DNA from: Paenibacillus methanolicus
Lineage (GTDB): Bacteria > Bacillota > Bacilli > Paenibacillales > Paenibacillaceae
Assembly (NCBI RefSeq): GCF_008124765.1
Contig: NZ_VNHS01000004.1
Span: 372,001 to 436,000 of the forward strand
Direction: 5' to 3'
DNA: 64,000 nucleotides
Shown here: positions 57,331-64,000 of the stretch, in pieces
How the letters are laid out: each line of letters opens with the position of its first letter
How positions within the stretch are numbered: position 1 is the first letter of the stretch
Position numbers and translations under genes: made by a program
Notes under the pieces: generated by a model
What the model saw: only the letters and a program-made list of their open reading frames with translations
Told to the model about the DNA's origin: nothing
The model's database searches: none

Positions 57331-57344
57331 TTTCAGAGATCAAC

Positions 57345-59525
57345 TTAAGGTTTCACAGTGACGCGAATCGTCGCGGTTTTGCCTTCGTAGGCGACTTTGA
57401 TCGTTGCCGCGCCCTTCGCCAGCGCCACGACCGTACCATCGCTTACGCCTGCGGTAGCGGTTTTAGACGATGTCCAGACCGCGGTCTTGGTCACGTCAAC
57501 GGATTTGCCGTTCTCATACTGTGCCGTCACTTTGAATGTCTTAGCCGAGCCTGGCGCCATCGTGAACGACTTCTCGGAGACGACGAGCTTGAGCAGCTTC
57601 GGCTTCACCGCGATCGTCGCGGTAACCGTCTTCGATTGGTACGTGCCGGTCAGCGTGACCGTGCCTTCCGTCAAACCTTTTACGATGTTGGAATTGACCG
57701 TTGCGATCGTCTCGGAGTTGAGCGACCAGTTCATTTTCGTGCTGAGCGTTACGGTTTGACCGCTCTTGTACACGCCCGTTACTTTAAAGGCTTTTGTCTT
57801 GCCGATCGTCAGCGTAACGTTGGAAGCATCAATGAACAGCTTCGTCAGCTCTTCTTCGATCGTCACTTTGAACGTGATCGACTTGCCCAAGTAAGAAGCG
57901 GTCAGATTCACGTTGGATTTCACGAGACCTTTCATTTTCGGTGCTTTGAGCAGCAGATTCGCCGAGGACGCTTTCCACGTCACCTTGCTTGTGACTTCCT
58001 CTTCCGTGCCGCTTTCGTTGATGACCTTGATCGTCGGCAGATCCGCTTCTTTGCCGATGACCAGCGACAGGTTCGTGTTCTCCGATGTCAGCACAAGCGG
58101 CTTCTCGCTCACTTTCACGGTTACCTCGACCGATTTGTCGCCGATAGCGGCAATCATCTTCGCTTCGCCGACTTTTTTGCCGATCCACTTGTCTTCTTTC
58201 AAATCAACGATCGTCGAATCGGTGGTAGTCCAAGTCACAAGGTCGTCGGCGTCGAACTCTTCGTCCGCCAGCGACGTCGCCTTGATCACCGGAAGCGCGA
58301 CCGCTTCGTCCACGAACGCGTCGACCGTTTCTTTCGCGGCTTTCATCGTGTTGATCGTCGGGTAGACATGCACCAGTACGGATTTAACCAGCCCTTTGTA
58401 CGTGGCGGAGATTGTCGTGCTGCCGATTTCTTTCGGCGTTACTTTACCGGATTTGTCCACCGTTGCGGTATAGATGTCGCTGGACACCCAAGTCGCATCG
58501 GCCGATACGTCTTTCCAGTTATTGTTGTCGGGAATCGAAACTTCGAATTGAACGTCATTGCCATTGATCAAAATATGCTGCGTATCCGTCGGTGAAATAC
58601 GCATGGCTTCAAACGCTGGACGCACGACAACCGTTACCGAGGCGCTAACGCCGAGGTGGGTGGCCGTTACAGTCGCTTTGCCCGGTGCTACCGGCGTGAT
58701 TTTACCGTCTTCTACTGTCACGACGCCCGCGCTGCTTGTCGTCCAAGTGGCGTCATCCTCAACGTTCTCTGTGCCGCCGGATGTTTTCGTCGCGGTTGCA
58801 ACCAGTTGAACGGCTGCTTCGCCAACCTTAAACTCGCGGATGCTGTCGCCGTCGATTTTCAGTTCCTTGTAAGGAGAGGCGACCGTCAACTTCACGGTAT
58901 CCTTGCGGCCTTTGTAGGAAGCGGTGATCGTCGCCGTGCCGGCCGCGGTCAACGTTACGATACCTTCGTCGTCGACCGAAGCGACCGAAGCGTCCGAGCT
59001 TGTCCACGTCGCGTCGGCGATGTTGTCCGTCGTCGTGCCGCCTTTGGTCGCCGTCAGCGTGAATTCCAGATCATCGCCGATGTTCAGGTTCAGGCTGTCG
59101 CTTGCCGCGGAACCGTTTTGCTTGATCGTAACGCTGTCGTACATATATTCGCTCGTCATGTCGAGCGAGACTTTAAAGCCGCTGTACTGCGCGCTGATTT
59201 TGGCCGTGCCCGTCGTGAGCGCGGTCAGCGTGCCGCCGCTGACTTTGATGACCGCCGGATTGGAGGAGGTCCAAGTCGCGCTGGAGGTGACGTCTTTTTT
59301 CGTGGTGGAAGAAGAAACGGTCGCCAGCACGTTCAGCGTCATCGTCCCGTTGCTCACATACATCGTCGTCGGATAGGAGTCCTCGAACTGGAGGTCCTTT
59401 ACCGTCTCGTCCGCAGCGGACGCCATGCCGCTCATTAAGGTTAGCATCATCACAAACGCAAGCAGCGCCGATACCGTAGAACGGGAGCTAAAGCGTGTCT
59501 TGCCTTGTTTATCTGTTTTCCTCAA
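57345..59525 (-). CDS. Secreted protein of eight bacterial Ig-like (Big_2) repeats
   Basis: 726 residues: signal peptide (ALLAFVMMLTLMSGMASAA, cleavage near residue 38) then eight tandem units of about 85 residues, filling the protein to its end. Each unit ends in the same way (TGTAKISAQYSG, AGTATITASYKG, PGKATVTATHLG, IGSTTISATYKG and similar), and most have a W-T-S-S-D type strand. No SLH, sortase or catalytic domain was seen, so how it stays on the surface, if it does, is unclear. TTG start with AGGTGAG upstream on the minus strand. It converges with epuA. Confidence 0.88.
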   Translation of the reverse strand: MRKTDKQGKTRFSSRSTVSALLAFVMMLTLMSGMASAADETVKDLQFEDSYPTTMYVSNGTMTLNVLATVSSSTTKKDVTSSATWTSSNPAVIKVSGGTLTALTTGTAKISAQYSGFKVSLDMTSEYMYDSVTIKQNGSAASDSLNLNIGDDLEFTLTATKGGTTTDNIADATWTSSDASVASVDDEGIVTLTAAGTATITASYKGRKDTVKLTVASPYKELKIDGDSIREFKVGEAAVQLVATATKTSGGTENVEDDATWTTSSAGVVTVEDGKITPVAPGKATVTATHLGVSASVTVVVRPAFEAMRISPTDTQHILINGNDVQFEVSIPDNNNWKDVSADATWVSSDIYTATVDKSGKVTPKEIGSTTISATYKGLVKSVLVHVYPTINTMKAAKETVDAFVDEAVALPVIKATSLADEEFDADDLVTWTTTDSTIVDLKEDKWIGKKVGEAKMIAAIGDKSVEVTVKVSEKPLVLTSENTNLSLVIGKEADLPTIKVINESGTEEEVTSKVTWKASSANLLLKAPKMKGLVKSNVNLTASYLGKSITFKVTIEEELTKLFIDASNVTLTIGKTKAFKVTGVYKSGQTVTLSTKMNWSLNSETIATVNSNIVKGLTEGTVTLTGTYQSKTVTATIAVKPKLLKLVVSEKSFTMAPGSAKTFKVTAQYENGKSVDVTKTAVWTSSKTATAGVSDGTVVALAKGAATIKVAYEGKTATIRVTVKP

Positions 59526-59705
59526 CTTGTTCTCACCTGCTTTGTTTTATTTCGTTGCCTCCTACTATTAACGGCAGGCGCTTCTCGAAAATGAAGGTTT
59601 TCGAACGAATTGGATGAAAACACACTAGAAGTTTCGGAGAAAAAGGGGCTGAAAGCCGCGGTTTTGCGGGATTTTCGCATGGTTTTATTTTTCATGGCGG
59701 AGAGG

Positions 59706-59711
59706 TATAAT
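59706..59711 (+). promoter_or_regulatory. Possible -10 element for the pgsA-like gene
   Basis: TATAAT at 59706-59711, 48 bases before the start; the -35 is weak. Confidence 0.35.
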
Positions 59712-59758
59712 GATGGAGGACCTTGAACCGCCAGAAAAAGGTAAGGGGGCATGATGGT

Positions 59759-60325
59759 TTGAATGTGCCTAACATGCTGACCACGCTGCGGTTCGCGCTC
59801 ATTCCAGTCTACATCGTTGTGTATGCATCCGGTCATATGAAATGGGCTTTCGCGGTGGTGGTATTGGCCGGGTTGACGGATATCCTCGACGGATACCTCG
59901 CCAGGCGGCACGGCCAAGTGACGTCCGTCGGGGCGATGCTCGATCCGCTCGCCGACAAGCTAATGATGATCGCGGTCATCGTCTCGCTTCTCGCCACCGG
60001 CCATCTCCATTGGGCGGCTTGCGTGGCGTTCTTCATTCGGGACATCGGGATGATCGCCGGCTCGGCGTTCTTTCATTTTCGCGGCATGAAGACGGTGCCG
60101 GCCAATTGGATGGGGAAATTGACGACCGTTTTGTATTATGCGGCTATTGCGTTTATATTTTTCGAGCTTCCGTTCGCCCAAGCCTACCTGTGGGGCGTGA
60201 TCGGATTTTCGTTCGTCACGTCGTTTATCTACATTATATTGTTCGCGCGGCTCAACCATCGGGAGCGGCTCGCCGGCCGAGCGGGGAAGCCGGAAGCGGG
60301 CACGACGGTCGACCAGCCCAAATAA
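59759..60325 (+). CDS. CDP-alcohol phosphatidyltransferase (PgsA-like)
   Basis: 188 residues, membrane enzyme with five or six helices. The family active-site motif DG..AR........G...D...D appears as DILDGYLARRHGQVTSVG then AMLDPLADK. The most likely product is phosphatidylglycerophosphate from CDP-diacylglycerol and glycerol-3-phosphate, but other CDP-alcohol transferases cannot be excluded. AAGGGGG at 59744-59749 supports TTG 59759 over TTG 59723. Ends 162 bases before fabZ with a hairpin between. Confidence 0.85.
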   Translation: MNVPNMLTTLRFALIPVYIVVYASGHMKWAFAVVVLAGLTDILDGYLARRHGQVTSVGAMLDPLADKLMMIAVIVSLLATGHLHWAACVAFFIRDIGMIAGSAFFHFRGMKTVPANWMGKLTTVLYYAAIAFIFFELPFAQAYLWGVIGFSFVTSFIYIILFARLNHRERLAGRAGKPEAGTTVDQPK

Positions 60326-60334
60326 ACGCGCACA

Positions 60335-60390
60335 AAGAAGTCCGGCCGCCCCGGCGTTTCGGGCCAAGACGGTCGGGCTCCTTATCTTAA
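60335..60390 (+). terminator. Probable terminator between the pgsA-like gene and fabZ
   Basis: AAGAAGTCCGGCCG (60335-60348) pairs with CGGTCGGGCTCCTT (60370-60383), one mismatch; inner CCCCG/CGGG extends it. The U-tract is poor. Confidence 0.5.
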
Positions 60391-60487
60391 ACCCCCATGA
60401 CTGCAGTTTCACGAAGGATATGCCTATTGTGGCACAATGCGAATCAAAATATTACGCCAATCAGGCGCGAAAGGGGCACTTTTCACT

Positions 60488-60925
60488 ATGCTCGATATTC
60501 AACAAATCCAACAAATCATCCCGCATCGACCGCCGTTCCTGCTCGTGGATCGGATCTTGGAGGTCGAAGAGGGCAAGCGCGCCGTCGGGCTGAAGAACGT
60601 CACGATGAACGAGCCTTTCTTCACCGGGCATTTTCCGGAGTACGCCGTCATGCCGGGCGTGCTGATCGTCGAGGCGCTGGCGCAGGTCGGGACGGTCGCG
60701 ATTCTGATGGTCGAAGCGAATAAGGGCAAAATCGGTTTCTTCGCCGGCATCGACAACTTCCGTTTCCGCGGACAAGTCACGCCGGGCGATACGCTTATTC
60801 TGGAAGTCGAGATTACCCGTCTGAAAGGGCCGATCGGCAAAGGACAAGCTACCGCCAAAGTCGGGGACAAAGTCGTGGCCGAAGGCGAGATTATGTTCGC
60901 GCTTCAAGACCCTAAGAAGGCGTAA
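60488..60925 (+). CDS. fabZ: 3-hydroxyacyl-[acyl-carrier-protein] dehydratase FabZ
   Basis: 145 residues, hot-dog fold; dehydrates 3-hydroxyacyl-ACP in fatty acid elongation. [13 protein letters not shown], catalytic His48 in [14 protein letters not shown] and Glu62 in VEALAQ are intact. AAAGGGG precedes ATG 60488; the frame is open upstream to 60437 without an RBS. In B. subtilis the same neighbourhood holds ywpB (fabZ). Confidence 0.95.
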   Translation: MLDIQQIQQIIPHRPPFLLVDRILEVEEGKRAVGLKNVTMNEPFFTGHFPEYAVMPGVLIVEALAQVGTVAILMVEANKGKIGFFAGIDNFRFRGQVTPGDTLILEVEITRLKGPIGKGQATAKVGDKVVAEGEIMFALQDPKKA

Positions 60926-61039
60926 GCCTCTTTTAGGCCGTCTTGGAAACCATTGGACGGTGCAAGTCGTCCTAAACAGTGTACATACATGAATGACACA
61001 TATAGATGAATAGACAAAGAACAATTGGAGAGGCAGGAA

Positions 61040-62752
61040 ATGGAGACAATGACACAAACAGCGGTTGAACGTTACGAAGCATGGTTGAACGACGCGATGA
61101 TCGATGCGGCGACGAAGGAGGAGCTTGCTTCCATCTCGGGCAATGCCAAAGAAATCGAAGACCGGTTCTACCGTGATCTTGAATTCGGCACGGGAGGCCT
61201 GCGCGGCGTTATGGGCGCCGGCACGAACCGGATGAATCCATATACCGTAGGCAAAGCAACGCAAGGGCTGGCCAACTGGCTGTTGCAGCGCGCGAAGAAT
61301 CCTTCCGTCGTCATCGCGCACGACTCGCGCAACAACTCGCCGGAGTTTGCGCTCGATTCGGCGCTCGTGCTCGCGGCGAACGGCATCACGGCTTATTTGT
61401 TCCCATCGCTTCGTCCGACGCCGCAGTTGTCGTTCGCGGTTCGCTCGGTTGGCGCTACGGGCGGTATCGTCATTACGGCAAGCCACAACCCGCCGGAGTA
61501 CAACGGGTACAAAGTATATGATCAGAACGGCGGCCAGCTCGTGCCGGCCGATGCGGAGCAGGCGATCAGCGCGATCCAGCAGGTAACGGGCTTCGATCAA
61601 GTTCGCCGCATCTCCCGCGAGGAAGCGGAAGCGAAGGGACTCCTTCGCTGGTTGGGCGAAGAAGAGGACCGCAAGTATATCGATACGGTCGTCTCGCAAA
61701 GCTTGAACGCGGAGGCGCTCAAGAACGGCCTCGGCGCGGGGGTTTCCGTCGTATTTACGGCGCTGCACGGTTCGGGCAATTTGCCGGTGCGCGGCGTGCT
61801 GGAAGCGGCAGGCTTCTCCAACGTGCATATCGTGCCGGAACAAGAGCAGCCGGACGGCAATTTCAGCACGGTGAAGTCTCCGAATCCGGAGGAGCGCGAA
61901 GCATTCACGCTGGCGATTAAGCTTGCAGGCGAAGTAGGGGCCGACATTATTATCGGTACGGATCCGGATGCGGACCGCGTCGGGGCCGTCGTGCGCAACA
62001 ACGAAGGCGAATACGTCGTGCTCTCCGGCAATCAGTCCGGCGCGATTATGGTCAACTATCTGCTTTCCACGCTGAAGGAACGCGGCCAGCTGCCTAGCAA
62101 CGGCGTCGTCGTGAAGACGATCGTGACGAGCGAGATGGGGGCGGACATTGCCCGTCATTATGGCGCGGACGTGGTGAATACGCTAACGGGCTTCAAGTAT
62201 ATCGGCGAGAAAATGAACCAATACGAGCAAAACGGCGAGCGCACGTTCCTCTTTGGCTACGAAGAGAGCTACGGCTACCTGGCGGGTACCTACGCGCGAG
62301 ACAAGGACGCGGTTATCGGCGCCATGCTCATTGCGGAGGCGGCCGCTTATTACAAGGGACAAGGCAAGACGCTGTACGATGTGCTGCTTGAGCTGTACGA
62401 GCAGTTCGGCACGTACCTGGAGCATCTGGAATCCCGCACGCTCAAAGGCGTCGACGGCGTTCAGCAAATTCAAGGCATCATGAACGATTGGCGTTCGAAC
62501 CCGCCGGCCGAGGTTGCGGGCGTAGCCGTTACGAATGTGCTTGACTATGCGCCGGGTCTGGACGGACTGCCGCCGGAGAACGTGTTGAAATTCATGCTGG
62601 CGGACGGCTCGTGGTTCTGCCTGCGTCCATCCGGCACGGAACCGAAAATCAAAGTATACTTCGCCGTGAACGGCGGTACCCGGGAAGAAGCGGCAGCCGC
62701 GATCGGCCGTCTGACCGAGGCCGTCATGGCGCGGGTAGATAACAAGGCTTAA
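61040..62752 (+). CDS. pgcA: Alpha-phosphoglucomutase / phosphomannomutase (PgcA-like)
   Basis: 570 residues. Interconverts glucose-6-phosphate and glucose-1-phosphate, the entry to UDP-glucose. FGTGGLRGVMGAGTNRMN at the start, catalytic phosphoserine S148 in TASHNPPEYNGYKVY, metal loop DPDADRVG, sugar loop GYEESYGYL and the phosphate-binding RPSGTEPKIKVY. Length and motifs match B. subtilis PgcA (YhxB). GGAGAGG (61027-61033) precedes ATG 61040; TTG 61025 is in frame upstream. Confidence 0.92.
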   Translation: METMTQTAVERYEAWLNDAMIDAATKEELASISGNAKEIEDRFYRDLEFGTGGLRGVMGAGTNRMNPYTVGKATQGLANWLLQRAKNPSVVIAHDSRNNSPEFALDSALVLAANGITAYLFPSLRPTPQLSFAVRSVGATGGIVITASHNPPEYNGYKVYDQNGGQLVPADAEQAISAIQQVTGFDQVRRISREEAEAKGLLRWLGEEEDRKYIDTVVSQSLNAEALKNGLGAGVSVVFTALHGSGNLPVRGVLEAAGFSNVHIVPEQEQPDGNFSTVKSPNPEEREAFTLAIKLAGEVGADIIIGTDPDADRVGAVVRNNEGEYVVLSGNQSGAIMVNYLLSTLKERGQLPSNGVVVKTIVTSEMGADIARHYGADVVNTLTGFKYIGEKMNQYEQNGERTFLFGYEESYGYLAGTYARDKDAVIGAMLIAEAAAYYKGQGKTLYDVLLELYEQFGTYLEHLESRTLKGVDGVQQIQGIMNDWRSNPPAEVAGVAVTNVLDYAPGLDGLPPENVLKFMLADGSWFCLRPSGTEPKIKVYFAVNGGTREEAAAAIGRLTEAVMARVDNKA

Positions 62753-62764
62753 GGAGTGGAAGGC

Positions 62765-64000
62765 GTGCAACAATCTTGGCAGCAATGGAATCGTAAAGCG
62801 CGCGCATTCATGTGGGTGCTGACGCTCGTCGGCGTCCTGGCGGCTCTGCCGCTGGGCGCCACGCGCTGGCAAATGGAAGATTCATCGTCGAAGAACGTGG
62901 ATTTCGTGTTTGACTACCGGGATCTCGTGCAAGCGGCGTCGTATACGGCGCACCCGCGGCAATACATTGCCGACGAGCTCGTCAAAATGAAGGATGCCGG
63001 TATCACGTCGATGGCCATTTTCGAATCGTCGTTGGAAGAACTGGTGTGGGCGGATTATTTGTCCGTGTACAATTCCGCCGCGGCCGCCGAGCTGCAGGAT
63101 CAGCCGGTCGCCCCGGACGAGAATTACACCTATCTTCTGTTCGCGGGCGAAGAGGAAGAGGCGGCTCTCTCCCCGATGATCGAGCAGACGTTCGCGAATT
63201 GGGAAATCGCCGTGAAGCCTTGGTCCTTCGGAGGACGCACGGGATTGATTTTGGAGACGCCGGTAGAGAATGCCATGCTCAAGCCGATGAATCCCGATCC
63301 GATCGCGCTGCAAGCGATCCATGCGGCAGGGTTCTCGATTGTTCCGCGCCTCTCCGACCGTATCCCGTACGATCAGAATATGGTGGACGCGCAGATGGCC
63401 GAACTTTCGAAGCTGGGCGTTAACCGCCTCCTGTTCGAGGGCGACGCGGTCAAAGGGTATAAAGACAACGCGGAGAAGAAAAGCATCGCGGGTTTTGCGC
63501 ATATCCTGACGAAGTACAATATTGGCATTGCGGCCATCGAGAATTCGAAAGCGCAAAAAGGGATGAATTCGCTTGCGTATTTGACGCAATATAATATTGC
63601 AAGATTGTATTCGCTCTCGGACTCCGACGCGGCGACCATGGAGCCGGAAGCGATCGCGGACCGGTTCCATCTCGCGGTGAAGGACCGGAATATCCGGATG
63701 TTTTATCTGAACACGGCGCCGACGCGCAGCGCGGCCAAGTCCGCGGTCGTCAACTCGCTGCCGAATATTTACGATGCGCTTCAGGGCGAGCAAGGCGCGA
63801 TCCGCAAGCTTAGCGACTTGGGTTATGAAGCAGGTCCGGCCCAGCCGTTCGATTACGAATCGCCATCCTGGCATAAGCCGCTGAAGGCGGTGGTTGCGCT
63901 GGGCGCGGTTGCGCTGATCACGCTGCTTGTCAGCGCCTTTATTCCGGGCGTGGTTATTCCGGTCTTCCTGATCGGGCTGATCGGAAGCGCAGGGTTGTAC
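62765..64000 (+). CDS. DUF5693-like membrane protein, 5' part (partial)
   Basis: 412 codons, open to the window end. An N-terminal helix (AFMWVLTLVGVLAALPLGATRW), then a large domain (about 45-360) with DAGITSMAIFESSLEELVWADYLSVY, FGGRTGLILETP, FSIVPRLSDR and NRLLFEGDAVKGY, then membrane helices beginning at about 380 (AVVALGAVALITLLVSAFIPGVVIPVFLIGLIG in parts). It resembles DUF5693 proteins, which as I recall often precede csaB (polysaccharide pyruvyl transferase) in Paenibacillus; whether csaB follows here lies outside the window. GTG start with AAGGAG 8 bases before, 12 bases after the mutase stop. Confidence 0.72.
   Translation, partial: MQQSWQQWNRKARAFMWVLTLVGVLAALPLGATRWQMEDSSSKNVDFVFDYRDLVQAASYTAHPRQYIADELVKMKDAGITSMAIFESSLEELVWADYLSVYNSAAAAELQDQPVAPDENYTYLLFAGEEEEAALSPMIEQTFANWEIAVKPWSFGGRTGLILETPVENAMLKPMNPDPIALQAIHAAGFSIVPRLSDRIPYDQNMVDAQMAELSKLGVNRLLFEGDAVKGYKDNAEKKSIAGFAHILTKYNIGIAAIENSKAQKGMNSLAYLTQYNIARLYSLSDSDAATMEPEAIADRFHLAVKDRNIRMFYLNTAPTRSAAKSAVVNSLPNIYDALQGEQGAIRKLSDLGYEAGPAQPFDYESPSWHKPLKAVVALGAVALITLLVSAFIPGVVIPVFLIGLIGSAGLY

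Noticed and set aside
57117-57361. Small plus-strand frame near an AAGGAG-like site at about 57111
   Set aside because: The nearest ATG gives only a few codons, and the longer frame runs through the terminator of the converging gene.
57267-58595. 442-codon plus-strand frame opposite the Ig-like repeat gene
   Set aside because: It starts inside the minus-strand terminator and is Arg/Phe/Gly-rich; the minus-strand frame has a signal peptide, repeats and an RBS.
60461-62158. 565-codon minus-strand frame opposite fabZ and the phosphoglucomutase gene
   Set aside because: It spans two well-supported plus-strand genes and the gap between them and has no domain.

Overview
The window looks like a chromosomal segment of a spore-forming, flagellated Firmicute, most likely Paenibacillaceae (Paenibacillus/Cohnella-like). 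The reasons are the GC-rich coding style with strong AAGGAGG-type ribosome sites and frequent TTG/GTG starts, the sporulation genes (spoIIR, spoIID, spoIIQ, spoIIID), the SLH, stalk-domain and Ig-like surface proteins, and a backbone order that I recall as matching the Bacillus subtilis spoIIR-ywl-glyA-upp-mnaA-atp ... ywzB-murA-spoIID-spoIIQ-spoIIID-mbl-flhO-flhP-fabZ region. No rRNA, tRNA, insertion sequence or CRISPR array was seen.

Layout. 1-9.2 kb: the 3' end of spoIIR, a Sua5-type threonylcarbamoyl-AMP synthase, mntP, a YwlE-type arginine phosphatase, rpiB, ywlG, glyA, an unrecognised membrane-anchored Gly/Ser/Cys-tailed protein, upp and mnaA. 9.4-16.6 kb: the complete ATP synthase operon (atpZ-like, atpI, atpBEFHAGDC) with hairpins in several intercistronic gaps. 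16.7-16.8 kb: five DnaA-box-like 9-mers in 74 bp. 16.9-36.1 kb: a surface-polysaccharide cluster inserted between the atp and nuo operons. It has a PHP tyrosine phosphatase, an SLH protein, a Wzz-like co-polymerase, a tyrosine kinase, an EpsC-like 4,6-dehydratase, an unknown membrane-anchored protein, a priming sugar transferase, a WecD-like acetyltransferase, an aminotransferase, four GT4 glycosyltransferases, an EpsG-like polymerase, a Wzx flippase, galE and a stalk-domain protein. From about 23.6 to 35 kb it is visibly AT-richer than its flanks. 36.3-47.0 kb: an 11-gene nuo operon (ABCDHIJKLMN, no EFG), the Firmicute-type complex I. 47.0-48.2 kb: a gene-poor stretch. 48.2-56.9 kb: ywzB, murA, a VanZ-like gene (minus strand), spoIID, spoIIQ, spoIIID, mbl, flhO, flhP and epuA. 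57.3-59.5 kb: a minus-strand protein made of eight Ig-like repeats. 59.7-64 kb: a pgsA-like gene, fabZ, a phosphoglucomutase and a DUF5693-like gene that runs off the end.

How it works together. The chromosome segment couples energy metabolism (F1Fo ATPase, complex I) with envelope biogenesis. UDP-GlcNAc made into UDP-ManNAc (mnaA), UDP-sugars (galE, phosphoglucomutase), peptidoglycan (murA) and the Wzx/Wzy-type polysaccharide cluster all feed the cell surface, and the SLH protein would be anchored on secondary wall polymer. Alternative-sigma promoters fit the genes they precede: a sigma-F-like site before spoIIQ, a sigma-E-like site before spoIIID and a sigma-D-like site before flhO.

The observations most worth checking are the DnaA-box cluster, the amino-sugar pathway that uses a GNAT acetyltransferase, the unknown protein at 23586-24266, the repeat-bearing N-terminal extension of NuoC, and the palindrome upstream of nuoA. 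I did not find a system I can claim as clearly undescribed.
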